The notes: generated by a model not told the origin, from the sequence alone. DNA of 64,000 bases from Thalassotalea euphylliae (GCF_003390375.1 NZ_QUOT01000001.1:2790001-2854000); one strand, 5' to 3'; positions 32,706-42,238 are shown, counted from the stretch's first letter. A program made the numbers and translations.

Positions 32706-33380
32706 CTAGCCCAGTCTAATACCTTGCAACATTAGCGCAACTTCGTTTAGTTTCTCAAACTTATTCATCATCAATGTATCAGCATATATTTGATCGACAT
32801 CTTGCACCGTATATGGGTACATAATACAGCCTGGATCAATTGTACAAGTGGCAGCATTTAAACGCGCGGCTGAAACTTCTTGGTAAAAAAGTTCGTGTGA
32901 ATTTAGTAATTCTTTCATGCGATAGTTGCCCATCGAATTACCACGTTTGATAGTTAAAAATAATGGTCTGTTGTTGTAATGATCCCAAAAGTAATAGCGG
33001 TTTTTGTATGTATCGTATTCGTGCAAACCGATACCAAGTATATTACATTCTTGTTGTTTAGTTTTACCTTGATGTCTTTTGTAATAGCCGACGTATTTGT
33101 GCTTCCAATAGTGACAATCCTTAGCATTGTGGCTTGTCAAATCACACTTCTTCTTATTGTCGTGGTTTGATAGGTTTCCAGACATTATTCCAGACATACA
33201 TTTTGCGGTTGCCCAAGCTGGCTTCGCAGAGGATGCGACAACAATTGGCGCGCCAATCGACGCTTTTTTCAAGAAGCTTCTTCGCGAACTAGCATCGCTT
33301 CTCGATTGTTCTACATGCTCGGGGTTCACATCGCCTGGCTTAACATCGTTTAGCTGCACTTTGTTAGACAAGTTAGACAT
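32706..33380 (-). CDS. Tat-signal protein of unknown function, first gene of the HprK-related operon
   Basis: A 224-residue protein with a textbook Tat signal: SRRSFLKK at 32-39, a hydrophobic segment (SIGAPIVVASSA) and a likely AWA cleavage site near 57. The mature part has six cysteines (first in AKCMSG) and a Lys-, His- and Tyr-rich middle (HYWKHKYVGYYKRHQ). I do not recognise a domain. It sits upstream of the PqqD-like and kinase genes and carries its own sigma-54 promoter motif, so it could be a substrate or an exported partner of that system. It is preceded by a ribosome site (AGGGAAT). Confidence 0.75.
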   Translation of the reverse strand: MSNLSNKVQLNDVKPGDVNPEHVEQSRSDASSRRSFLKKASIGAPIVVASSAKPAWATAKCMSGIMSGNLSNHDNKKKCDLTSHNAKDCHYWKHKYVGYYKRHQGKTKQQECNILGIGLHEYDTYKNRYYFWDHYNNRPLFLTIKRGNSMGNYRMKELLNSHELFYQEVSAARLNAATCTIDPGCIMYPYTVQDVDQIYADTLMMNKFEKLNEVALMLQGIRLG

Positions 33381-33485
33381 TTCAAAATATTCCCTAAATC
33401 ATTCATAGTTGCGCCACTGTGTCCGTCGCATCTGTCAATATAATTTACAGACATGCACTTACATGCCCTGTTTAAACCTTTACCA

Positions 33486-33500
33486 AGCAAAAATTAGACC
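33486..33500 (-). promoter_or_regulatory. Sigma-54 promoter of the Tat-signal protein operon
   Basis: On the minus strand AAAGGTCTAATTTTTGCTT has GG at -24 (33499-33500) and GC at -12 (33487-33488) with exactly ten bases between, and the TTGC form of the -12 element. The gene starts about 95 bp past the predicted transcription start. This links the operon to a sigma-54 activator; PrsR, encoded next door, is one. Confidence 0.6.
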
Positions 33501-33567
33501 TTTATAATTTCACATTTAAAAACATGATGTTGCAATGCTAATTAGTGAGGGCCAAGGCTAAACTGTA

Positions 33568-33592
33568 AATGTAGCATACACTATTAATGTAG
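33568..33592. promoter_or_regulatory. Direct repeat, possible activator site
   Basis: AATGTAG occurs at 33568-33574 and 33586-33592, 18 bp apart. It lies about 70-90 bp upstream of the minus-strand sigma-54 motif and within the prsK upstream region, where an enhancer-binding protein could act. Confidence 0.3.
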
Positions 33593-33662
33593 TTAACTCT
33601 TGGTTGCAATTTAAGCAAGTGTTCTTAATTATATCGTCAAAATAATAAAATTGAGAAGTTGG

Positions 33663-35690
33663 ATGAATTGGGTTGCCATTACTGGCTATGGGGCAGCGTC
33701 GCTTGCTTATTTAGTCTTTTTCTTTTTACTTATTGTTATTCGAAAGAAGTCGCTCATCGCAGTGTTGATTGCCAGCAGCGTATTCTTCACTTTGGTTGCC
33801 ACCGTAACTGGTTTGGTTCAAGTTTATTTTAGCAGCTCGCTGAAGCCGGTCTTGCTTGCAGAAAATATCAAGTTACTGTGCTTAGTAATATTTTTGTTTG
33901 CTGCTCGTGCGAGGTTAATAACATGGTCTCAGTTACTTCAACAGCCTTGGCTGCTCAAGTATGTAGTGAGTTTAATTGTATTATCAGCAGTTACTTGGGT
34001 TCTTGCTCATCACACAGAGCTCGGCAGTAACTCGCTCTTTTTATTATTTCTCGTTCTAAATTTATTTGTCATTGTGCTCCTCGAGCAACTTTATCGTAAT
34101 GCCGAGTCACGAGAAAAATGGATGTTGTGGCCGTTAGTGATTTCGCTTGGCGTAATTACTGTGGTTGATTTTATTATCTTTGCGCAAGCCTCAATGCTTG
34201 ACCAGCTTGATTTTAACTTTTGGTATGCACGAGGGTATGTTATCGCGCTAGGTATGCCATTTTTCTTGGTTAGTGCTCGCCGTATTAAAGACTGGTCTGT
34301 CGATGTTTTTGTTTCGCGCGAAGTCGTTTTTTACAGTTCTATGATACTAATAGCTGGTGGCTACTTACTCACGTTGTCATTCGCAGGCTACGCGTTGAAA
34401 CTATTTGGTGGTGAATGGGGTGATGTACTCAGTATTTCTTTTGCGGCACTTGGAATGGCTGTATTGGCAGCCTTGCTACTAACAGAGAAGTTACGTCGTG
34501 AAGTCAAAGTCTTTATTACCAAACATTTTTTTGCCAATAAGTATGACTATCGCATTGAGTGGCTTCGCTCTATTGAACAAATTGAAGCAAGTGAAAGTGA
34601 AGACAGCTATCAAACATCGTTAAAAGTTATTTGTTCATCGATCGATGCACCTGGCGGTTGTTTAATTAAAAAAACTGCGGATCATCACTTTAACGTAGTT
34701 AGCACGACCAATATGGATATGTCGCTTGATGAACAAGTGCATAAAAATTTAACGGCTATTGCCGATTTTTGCCATAAATCTGGCTGGATCATTGATGTGC
34801 AAGAGTATCTTTTTGTTGAGGATGCTTACCAAGGCTTATCACTTGAGTTAACTGCACTTCGGGAAGCCAATGTTGATTTGATTATTCCTGTAATTCATAA
34901 CAATGAAATTTGGGGATTGTTCATGTTGGCTAGAGGCAAAAATCAAACGTTCTTAAATTGGGAAGATAGAGATTTGCTATTTGCGGTAACTAAGCAGCTA
35001 AGCAATTTTATCTCGCTGAATGAAGCGAACAGCGAACTCGCTGAATCTAAACAGTTTGAAGCTTTTCACCGAATGTCGGCATTCTTGGTACATGATCTTA
35101 AGAATATTCAGGGCCAACTAGCTTTGATCAACAGCAATGTTGCTAAACACCGTGATAACCCTGCTTTTGTTGATGATGTATTTGAAACGGTGTTATCTGC
35201 GACAGAACGGCTCGACAAAGTGCTTCAGCAATTACGCAACAAACAGCAATCCGAACATAAGAACCAAAATATTATGTTGTCGTCACTTATCGATAAAGTG
35301 ATTGCACAAAGAAATTTAAATAAACCTAGTGTTGACGTTCAAATTGATGGAGAATTAAACATCGAAATAAATGAAGAGCTTAGCCCTGTTTTAAACCATA
35401 TTGTGCAAAATGCTCAGGAAGCGACAGACGATAACGGTTGGGTGAAAGTTCAGATCACTTCTAAAAATAATAACGTTGAGATCACCGTTAGCGACAATGG
35501 TGTAGGTATGAGTGAGTCATTTATCAAGCACCGTTTGTTTAAGCCTTTTGACACAACCAAAGGTAACGCTGGCATGGGTATTGGCGTATTTGAGGCGAAA
35601 CAATTTGTTGAGTCTCAAGGTGGGGCAATTTCGGTGACGAGCGAAGAACATAAGGGAAGTACCTTTATCTTGAACATACCATGTGCGTGA
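33663..35690 (+). CDS. prsK: PEP-CTERM system histidine kinase PrsK
   Basis: A 675-residue membrane sensor kinase. Seven or eight membrane helices occupy about 1-275, a GAF-like domain about 310-460, and then the kinase core: H-box with FLVHDLKNIQGQLAL, N-box HIVQNAQEATDDNG and G-boxes SDNGVGMS and GNAGMGIG. The architecture and the HDLKN motif are those of PrsK, which is paired with the sigma-54 activator PrsR in exosortase A loci. I chose ATG at 33663 (GAGAAG upstream) over TTG at 33651. prsR follows after 23 bp. Confidence 0.92.
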   Translation: MNWVAITGYGAASLAYLVFFFLLIVIRKKSLIAVLIASSVFFTLVATVTGLVQVYFSSSLKPVLLAENIKLLCLVIFLFAARARLITWSQLLQQPWLLKYVVSLIVLSAVTWVLAHHTELGSNSLFLLFLVLNLFVIVLLEQLYRNAESREKWMLWPLVISLGVITVVDFIIFAQASMLDQLDFNFWYARGYVIALGMPFFLVSARRIKDWSVDVFVSREVVFYSSMILIAGGYLLTLSFAGYALKLFGGEWGDVLSISFAALGMAVLAALLLTEKLRREVKVFITKHFFANKYDYRIEWLRSIEQIEASESEDSYQTSLKVICSSIDAPGGCLIKKTADHHFNVVSTTNMDMSLDEQVHKNLTAIADFCHKSGWIIDVQEYLFVEDAYQGLSLELTALREANVDLIIPVIHNNEIWGLFMLARGKNQTFLNWEDRDLLFAVTKQLSNFISLNEANSELAESKQFEAFHRMSAFLVHDLKNIQGQLALINSNVAKHRDNPAFVDDVFETVLSATERLDKVLQQLRNKQQSEHKNQNIMLSSLIDKVIAQRNLNKPSVDVQIDGELNIEINEELSPVLNHIVQNAQEATDDNGWVKVQITSKNNNVEITVSDNGVGMSESFIKHRLFKPFDTTKGNAGMGIGVFEAKQFVESQGGAISVTSEEHKGSTFILNIPCA

Positions 35691-35713
35691 TTGAATAAGG
35701 CAAAACAGTATTT

Positions 35714-37063
35714 ATGGAAAAATTATTAATAGTTGATGACGATACCGGTATTCAAAAGCAACTAAAATGGAGCTTATCGGATTACGACGTGGTGTTTGCA
35801 GAAAATCGTGAGAAAGCGATTGCCGCCGTTCGACGCTTTGAACCTCGCGTAATTACCTTAGATTTAGGGCTACCACCAGACCCTGCCAATGCGAGCGAGG
35901 GGCTAGCTGCTTTGCAAGAGATTTTGGCAATAGCGCCACATACCAAAATTATCGTGATTACAGGTAATGATAATCACGATGTTGCATTACAAGCGATTGC
36001 ACTTGGCGCATATGATTTTTATCAAAAACCTATTGATTCCGATGTGATTAATGTCATTGTTTCTCGTGCGATGTCACTCGCTAACTTGGAAAAAGAAAAT
36101 CGCACGATGAAGCAATTTGCGGGTGCTGAAACGGGGATTATCGGCAATAGCACCTTGATAGATCGCATGCGAGAAATGATTTTACGGGTTGCACCAACAG
36201 AAATTTCTGTTCTGTTACTGGGTGAAAGTGGCACAGGTAAAGAAGTCACCGCAAAAGCTGTGCATAGTGTGAGTGATCGCGCCAAAAAACCTTTTATTGC
36301 GATTAACTGTGCATCCATTCCTGAAACTTTATTAGAAAGTGAATTATTTGGCTTTGAAAAAGGGGCATTTACTGGCGCCCATCGCACCACAAAGGGAAAA
36401 ATAGAGTGTGCACAAGGTGGAACGTTGTTTCTAGATGAAATTGGGGATATGCCATTTAATTTGCAGGCCAAACTATTGCGTTTTTTACAGGAAAAAGTGA
36501 TTGAACGTATTGGCGGGCGACAGGAAATTCCTGTCGATGTCAGAGTGGTGTGTGCAACGAATCAGAATCTTCAAGAGATGGTTGCCAACAAAGAATTTCG
36601 AGAAGATTTGTTTTATCGCATCAGCGAAATCACGATTAATATCCCACCACTGCGTGATCGTGAGGAAGATGTGATAATTCTTGCCCAGTTTTTCCTTCAA
36701 CAATATGCGGCTGAATATAAGCGGAACATCAAAGGGTTTGCCGATGATGCGATACAAGCGCTCAAGCAGCATCGCTGGCCGGGCAATATTCGAGAACTTC
36801 AAAACAAGGTCAAATCTTCAGTCATTATGGCGGCAGGCAACCAAGTTAGTGCGATAGATTTAGGGTTATTAAATTCAGGTGACGATAACTATGAGCTGTC
36901 GTTGAATTTACGTACTGTGCGGGAAGAGGCTGAAACCATTGCGATTCAAAAAGCCTATGCGTTAACTGACGGAAATATGTCTAAAGCATCAGCATTACTG
37001 GGCATTACTCGCCCAACCTTATATAGCTTAATTGAAAAATATGGCTTGAACTTGCATGGCTAA
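35714..37063 (+). CDS. prsR: PEP-CTERM system sigma-54 response regulator PrsR
   Basis: A 449-residue NtrC-type regulator. The receiver domain (1-125) has the phospho-acceptor Asp in VITLDLGLP. The AAA+ domain (about 140-380) has Walker A GESGTGKE and the sigma-54 contact loop GAFTGAH. A C-terminal Fis-type helix-turn-helix (MSKASALLGITRPTLYSLIE) completes it. PrsR activates sigma-54-dependent genes of the PEP-CTERM regulon. Sigma-54 motifs found at 33486-33500 and 49698-49712 are natural targets. It is co-transcribed with prsK. Confidence 0.94.
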   Translation: MEKLLIVDDDTGIQKQLKWSLSDYDVVFAENREKAIAAVRRFEPRVITLDLGLPPDPANASEGLAALQEILAIAPHTKIIVITGNDNHDVALQAIALGAYDFYQKPIDSDVINVIVSRAMSLANLEKENRTMKQFAGAETGIIGNSTLIDRMREMILRVAPTEISVLLLGESGTGKEVTAKAVHSVSDRAKKPFIAINCASIPETLLESELFGFEKGAFTGAHRTTKGKIECAQGGTLFLDEIGDMPFNLQAKLLRFLQEKVIERIGGRQEIPVDVRVVCATNQNLQEMVANKEFREDLFYRISEITINIPPLRDREEDVIILAQFFLQQYAAEYKRNIKGFADDAIQALKQHRWPGNIRELQNKVKSSVIMAAGNQVSAIDLGLLNSGDDNYELSLNLRTVREEAETIAIQKAYALTDGNMSKASALLGITRPTLYSLIEKYGLNLHG

Positions 37064-37103
37064 GCTTTTTACATTGCTGGCAGGAATAAGGAGTTAAAGT
37101 TCT

Positions 37104-38516
37104 ATGAAAATCTACCCTGCGATTATGTGTGGCGGCAGCGGAACCCGTTTGTGGCCATTGTCACGTCGGTTACTGCCTAAGCAGTTCATAGCGCTAGTCA
37201 ATCAAACGACTATGCTGCAAGATACTTTAGGGCGACTGCCTAGCGGCTGTCAGCAGCCAATCTTTATCTGTAACGAGGCCCACCGATTTACTGTTGCAGA
37301 GCAAACTAATGCTGTTGATAACAAAGGTAGTATTCTCTTAGAGCCACAAGGTAAAAATACTGCACCTGCGGTAGCGCTAGCCGCGTTCAAAGCGATTACT
37401 GAGGATGAAGATGCAGTGTTATTAGTGTTAGCGGCCGATCATGTCATCCATGATCAACATGCCTTTCAAAACACAGTTGTACGGGCGCAAGCAGCTGCTG
37501 AGGCAGGTAAATTAGTAACATTCGGCATAGTGCCTACTAAGCCCGAAACGGGCTATGGCTATATTAAACATGGCGCGCTAAACCAGGGAGTCGCTGATGT
37601 TGATACCTTTGTTGAAAAGCCCGACCTAGCTACTGCTCAAGCCTATTTAGCTAGTGGTCAGTATCTGTGGAATAGCGGCATGTTTATGTTCAAAGCAAGT
37701 CGCTATTTGGCAGAATTGAATAAATATCGACCGAATATTTACCAAGCCTGCCAAGCGGCCATGTCTGATTGTGTAACGGATTTAGATTTTATTCGCCCGA
37801 ATAAAGCGGCATTTGAACAGTGCCCTGATGAATCAATTGACTATGCCGTGATGGAGCATACCGAACAAGCTGTTGTCGTGCCTTTAGATGCAGGTTGGAG
37901 CGATGTGGGCTCTTACAGCGCACTTTGGGAAGTCAGTGAACAAGATCAAGATGGTAATGTTTGCAAAGGTGATGTGCTGACCCACGAAACTTCCAACAGT
38001 TATCTGCATAGCGACAACAAGCTGATAGCAACTGTTGGTATCGACAATTTAGTTGTGATTGATACCTCAGATGCGGTGCTAGTGGCTGAGAAGTCTCAGG
38101 TTCAACAAGTAAAGCATGTTGTCAATGAACTCAAACTGAAGCAACGCAGTGAGGTTGATCATCACCGTCAGGTATATCGACCTTGGGGTAGCTATGACTC
38201 AATCGACAACGGTTCACGCTTTCAGGTGAAACGAATAGTCGTCAAACCTGGCGCTAAGTTGTCTGTACAAATGCATCATCACCGTGCAGAGCATTGGATT
38301 GTCGTTTCTGGCACGGCAAAGGTGACAATTAATGACGACACCTTTTTGATGACTGAGAATGAATCAACTTATATTCCTGTAGGCGCTGTTCATGCTTTAG
38401 AAAACCCAGGCAAGCTGCCTTTAGAAATGATTGAGGTGCAATCGGGAAGCTATTTGGGAGAAGACGATATCGTTCGCTTGGAAGATCGATATGGTCGTGA
38501 ACAGGAGCAAAACTAG
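37104..38516 (+). CDS. manC: Mannose-1-phosphate guanylyltransferase / mannose-6-phosphate isomerase
   Basis: A 470-residue bifunctional enzyme making GDP-mannose. The nucleotidyl-transfer signature MCGGSGTRLWPLSRR is at residues 9-23, and the C-terminal cupin has KPGAKLSVQMHHHRAEHW and VPVGAVHALENPG-type blocks of the type II isomerase. A strong ribosome site (AAGGAG) is present. It overlaps manB by one base (TAGTG). Together they supply GDP-mannose for exopolysaccharide made with the exosortase system. Confidence 0.94.
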   Translation: MKIYPAIMCGGSGTRLWPLSRRLLPKQFIALVNQTTMLQDTLGRLPSGCQQPIFICNEAHRFTVAEQTNAVDNKGSILLEPQGKNTAPAVALAAFKAITEDEDAVLLVLAADHVIHDQHAFQNTVVRAQAAAEAGKLVTFGIVPTKPETGYGYIKHGALNQGVADVDTFVEKPDLATAQAYLASGQYLWNSGMFMFKASRYLAELNKYRPNIYQACQAAMSDCVTDLDFIRPNKAAFEQCPDESIDYAVMEHTEQAVVVPLDAGWSDVGSYSALWEVSEQDQDGNVCKGDVLTHETSNSYLHSDNKLIATVGIDNLVVIDTSDAVLVAEKSQVQQVKHVVNELKLKQRSEVDHHRQVYRPWGSYDSIDNGSRFQVKRIVVKPGAKLSVQMHHHRAEHWIVVSGTAKVTINDDTFLMTENESTYIPVGAVHALENPGKLPLEMIEVQSGSYLGEDDIVRLEDRYGREQEQN

Positions 38517-39883
38517 TGTCAACACTAACCTGTTTTAAAGCATATGATATTCGCGGCAAACTCGGCGATGAACTCAATGAAGATGTTGCTTATCGCGTTG
38601 GACGAGCATTTGCACAACACTTAGCCGCTCACTCGGTTGTTATCGGGGGCGACGTTCGCCTGAGTACAGAGTCGCTTAAAGCTGCGCTTGCAGAAGGTTT
38701 GATGGATGGCGGGGCTGATGTTATTGATTTAGGCCTGTGCGGGACTGAACATATTTATTTTGCGACTTCTCACCTAAATTGCGATGGTGGCATATGCGTG
38801 ACAGCGAGCCATAACCCAATTGATTACAACGGTATGAAGCTAGTGCGCAGTGAAAGTAAGCCCATAAGCGGCGATTCTGGACTGTTTGACATTAAAGCAC
38901 TAGCAGAAGCCAATAAATTTGAAAAGCCTGAACGCCTTGGTACTAAACGCGAATTAAACATTGATGCGGCATTTACTGAGCACCTGATGACCTATATTGA
39001 TCCAGGGCAGCTTTCTCCTTTGAAAATTGTGGTTAATGCGGGCAACGGCGCTGCGGGACCTACGTTAGATTTTATTGAACAGTATTTTCACGCTCACCAA
39101 GTACCAATCGAATTTATCAAAGTTCATCACCAACCAAATGGCACTTTCCCTAATGGTATTCCTAATCCATTGCTGCCCGAGAATCGAGATTCAACGCAAC
39201 AAGCAGTGATTGAGCATCAAGCCGATTTTGGTATCGCTTGGGATGGCGATTTTGATCGGTGTTTTCTGTTTAATGAGCATGGGCAATTTATTGAAGGTTA
39301 TTACATCGTTGGTTTGCTGGCAGAGAACTTTCTTGCCAAGAATGCTCAAGAGGCAGTAATTCACGACCCTAGGTTGACTTGGAATACGATTGATATTGTC
39401 AGCACTGCTGGTGGCCACCCTATTCAAAGTAAAACAGGCCATGCGTTTATCAAAGAGCGCATGCGTAAGGAAAACGCTGTCTATGGCGGTGAAATGAGCG
39501 CTCACCATTATTTTCGAGACTTTTTCTATTGCGATAGTGGCATGATTCCTTGGCTCTTGATAGCTGAGTTAGTCAGTGTCAAAGGTAAACGGCTATCTGA
39601 GTTAGTTGGCGAACGAATTGCGATGTTCCCTTCTTCTGGTGAGATTAACAATTGGGTAAAAGACGCTCCTCAAGCCATTCACCGAGTGAAAGCGTTTTAT
39701 CAGCCAATGGCTATTGACTCTGACGAAACTGATGGCATCAGCATGGTGTTTCCTGAGTGGCGTTTTAATCTTCGCAGCAGTAATACCGAACCGGTTGTGC
39801 GCTTAAATGTTGAGTCAAAAGGCGATATTGAGTTGATGAAGAAAAAAACACAAGAAGTGTTAGATTTACTAATGATATCTTAA
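38516..39883 (+). CDS. manB: Phosphomannomutase
   Basis: A 455-residue alpha-D-phosphohexomutase converting mannose-6-phosphate to mannose-1-phosphate. The phosphoserine loop is VTASHNPIDYNGMK, the metal-binding loop is AWDGDFDRCFLF, the sugar-binding loop is YGGEMSAHHYF and the phosphate-binding C-terminal loop is RSSNTEPVVRL. The GTG start overlaps the manC stop by one base. It is CpsG/ManB-like in length. It gives GDP-mannose together with manC. Confidence 0.94.
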   Translation: MSTLTCFKAYDIRGKLGDELNEDVAYRVGRAFAQHLAAHSVVIGGDVRLSTESLKAALAEGLMDGGADVIDLGLCGTEHIYFATSHLNCDGGICVTASHNPIDYNGMKLVRSESKPISGDSGLFDIKALAEANKFEKPERLGTKRELNIDAAFTEHLMTYIDPGQLSPLKIVVNAGNGAAGPTLDFIEQYFHAHQVPIEFIKVHHQPNGTFPNGIPNPLLPENRDSTQQAVIEHQADFGIAWDGDFDRCFLFNEHGQFIEGYYIVGLLAENFLAKNAQEAVIHDPRLTWNTIDIVSTAGGHPIQSKTGHAFIKERMRKENAVYGGEMSAHHYFRDFFYCDSGMIPWLLIAELVSVKGKRLSELVGERIAMFPSSGEINNWVKDAPQAIHRVKAFYQPMAIDSDETDGISMVFPEWRFNLRSSNTEPVVRLNVESKGDIELMKKKTQEVLDLLMIS

Positions 39884-39889
39884 TTAAGT

Positions 39890-39915
39890 CTTGCAAATGA
39901 CCTAAAAATGCAAGA
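39890..39915 (+). promoter_or_regulatory. Hairpin between manB and the wecB-wecC fusion gene
   Basis: CTTGCA and TGCAAG are separated by about 13 bases soon after the manB stop. No T-run follows. It could be a weak terminator, a processing site or an operator before the fusion gene. Confidence 0.3.
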
Positions 39916-39951
39916 TTTAAAGCAGAATTACAGATTCAAAAGGAAGTTTAG

Positions 39952-42222
39952 ATGAAAATTGGGATTATTGTCGGCACGCGCCCAGAAATAATCAAGATGG
40001 CGCCTGTGATTCGTGAGTGTCAAAAGCGTTCGATACCGTTCTTTATTATTCACTCTAATCAGCATTATTCTGAGGAGATGGATAGTATTTTCTTTGATGA
40101 ATTAGAACTTCCAGCCCCAAACTACAATTTAGGTGTCGGTTCTGGGCTTCATAGTAACCAAACGGGTAATATTTTGATCAAAATGGAGCCTATTTTGGTT
40201 GAAGAAAAGCCAGATATAGTGCTTGTTCAAGGGGACACGAATACGGTTCTTGCTGGCGCACTTGCTGCGTCAAAGCTCAATATCAAAGTAGGCCATATTG
40301 AGGCTGGCTTGAGAAGCTATGACCGTATGATGCCAGAAGAAACAAACCGTATTCTTACCGATCACATGAGTGAGTTCTTATTTGCTGTTGGGCCAAATCA
40401 AGAACAAATCCTTGATAAAGAGGGTATCTCAGCAGACAAGATTCACACGGTTGGCAATACAGTTTCTGATTCACTATTTCAGCACCTAGAAATTGCTGCT
40501 GACAAAAGCCAAATCCTAGACGACCTTAGTTTAACTGAAAATGATTACTTCTTAGTGACGGCGCACCGAGCGTCTAATGTCGATATTCCCGCTCACTTAA
40601 AAGAACTGCTGGTTTTATTTGAACGTTTACATGAGAAGTATGAGCAACCAATCGTGTGGCCAATTCACCCTCGTACTCAAGCGAAACTAACAGAATTTGG
40701 CATAACGATTCCTAGCTATCTTAAGTTAAGCCCACCAATTGGTTATCTCGATTTTATTCAGCTTCAGCAAAATGCTCAGCTTATTTTGACTGACTCAGGC
40801 GGTATTCAAGAAGAAGCATGTTTACTGGGTGTTCCTTGTATTACACTGAGAGAAAATACGGAACGCCCAGAGTCAATTGAAGTCGGTGCTAATGTTTTAG
40901 TTGGCCGTGATGCTGATAAAGCGCTTGCTGCGGCAGATAAGTGGTTAAATACTGAGGGTAGTGTCAGCTGGGCAAATCCATTTGGTGACGGCCATGTTGC
41001 TAAGCGCATTGTTGATATTTGCTTAGGAGATAAGGCAACAGCAAGTAACGAACAAGCAGAAATTGTTCGTAATGGAGAGTCGATAACCGTCGTTGGCATG
41101 GGGTATATGGGCTTACCTATTGCTTGTTTACTAGCGCAAGCGGGTTATCAAGTGACAGGTGTGGATCTAAATGAAGATAAAGTGGCAGCTATTAATAGTG
41201 CAACTTGCCCATTTGATGAAGTTGGTTTACCTGAATTATTAGATAAAGTTGTTAGCCAAGGCTTGTTAAAGGCATCAACCCAAGTGGTCAACAGTGATAC
41301 TTATTTAGTTGCTGTTCCTACTCCACATAAAGGAAATGCGTGCGATCGTTCATATGTATTTAGTGCCGTTGATGCAATTGCGAAAGTCGCAAGCAATGGC
41401 CAAACGGTTATTATCGAATCGACGATCTCGCCGCAAACTAGCTTAGCAGCAGCAGACAGGTTTAAATCTGCTGGTTTATCTGTTGATCTTGTTCATTGTC
41501 CAGAGCGTGCAATACCTGGGCAAACATTGCATGAACTGGTCAATAATGACCGCATTATTGGCGCGACTAGCAGCCAAGCTCAGCAAAAAGTTAAGGATAT
41601 TTACCAGAGCTTTGTCAAAGGTGAAGTCTTCTTGACCGATTTGACCACGGCAGAGTGTGTGAAATTGGTGGAAAACACCTCACGAGATGTCGGTATTGGC
41701 TTCGCGAACGAGTTGGCGGAGATATGCCAGGAGTTAAATGTCGATGTTTACGAAGTTATCAAATTAGCGAACCGTCACCCAAGAGTTAATGTGCTTAACC
41801 CTGGCCCAGGTGTTGGTGGTCATTGTATTCCAATTGATCCTTGGTTCTTAGTAGAAAATACGAAGTCTGGTGAGCTCGTGCGCAAAGCTCGAGCTATCAA
41901 TGACGCAAGACCAGCATTAGTCGCTCAGCAAGCCATTGAGAGGCTCCAACCTGGACAGACTAAGATAGGTATACTTGGTGTTGCATATAAGGCAGACGTT
42001 GATGATTGTCGTGAAACACCCGCGGAACCTATTCTGCATTGCTTTAATCAAGCAAGTATAGAAGTGAAATATCATGACCCTTATGTATCAGAATGGCTAT
42101 GTGAGCGTGAAACAGAACTTTCACAACTCGATAGTTGGGCAGATGTCTTAATTCTTGTGACAGATCATTCTGACTACCGAGAGTTGCAAGTTGACTCGTA
42201 TTTAATCAATACTAGATCTTAA
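39952..42222 (+). CDS. WecB-WecC fusion: UDP-GlcNAc 2-epimerase / UDP-ManNAc dehydrogenase
   Basis: A 756-residue fusion of two enzymes that usually come from separate genes. Residues 1 to about 365 are a non-hydrolysing UDP-GlcNAc 2-epimerase, with GTRPEIIKMAPVI, QGDTNT, HIEAGLRS, PEETNR and TAHRASN. Residues from about 377 are a UDP-ManNAc 6-dehydrogenase, with GMGYMGLPIACLLAQAGY, the catalytic Cys in GVGGHCIPIDPW and GVAYKADVDDCRETPA. The chain converts UDP-GlcNAc to UDP-ManNAcA in two steps. There is no stop or frameshift at the junction (near 41080). A terminator follows. It adds an acidic sugar to the GDP-mannose made by the upstream genes. Confidence 0.93.
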   Translation: MKIGIIVGTRPEIIKMAPVIRECQKRSIPFFIIHSNQHYSEEMDSIFFDELELPAPNYNLGVGSGLHSNQTGNILIKMEPILVEEKPDIVLVQGDTNTVLAGALAASKLNIKVGHIEAGLRSYDRMMPEETNRILTDHMSEFLFAVGPNQEQILDKEGISADKIHTVGNTVSDSLFQHLEIAADKSQILDDLSLTENDYFLVTAHRASNVDIPAHLKELLVLFERLHEKYEQPIVWPIHPRTQAKLTEFGITIPSYLKLSPPIGYLDFIQLQQNAQLILTDSGGIQEEACLLGVPCITLRENTERPESIEVGANVLVGRDADKALAAADKWLNTEGSVSWANPFGDGHVAKRIVDICLGDKATASNEQAEIVRNGESITVVGMGYMGLPIACLLAQAGYQVTGVDLNEDKVAAINSATCPFDEVGLPELLDKVVSQGLLKASTQVVNSDTYLVAVPTPHKGNACDRSYVFSAVDAIAKVASNGQTVIIESTISPQTSLAAADRFKSAGLSVDLVHCPERAIPGQTLHELVNNDRIIGATSSQAQQKVKDIYQSFVKGEVFLTDLTTAECVKLVENTSRDVGIGFANELAEICQELNVDVYEVIKLANRHPRVNVLNPGPGVGGHCIPIDPWFLVENTKSGELVRKARAINDARPALVAQQAIERLQPGQTKIGILGVAYKADVDDCRETPAEPILHCFNQASIEVKYHDPYVSEWLCERETELSQLDSWADVLILVTDHSDYRELQVDSYLINTRS

Positions 42223-42238
42223 TGACATAAAATTTTAA

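Noticed and set aside
33620..33645. Sigma-54 promoter for prsK
   Set aside because: GG and GC in TTGGTTGCAATTTAAGC are eleven bases apart, so the spacing is wrong.
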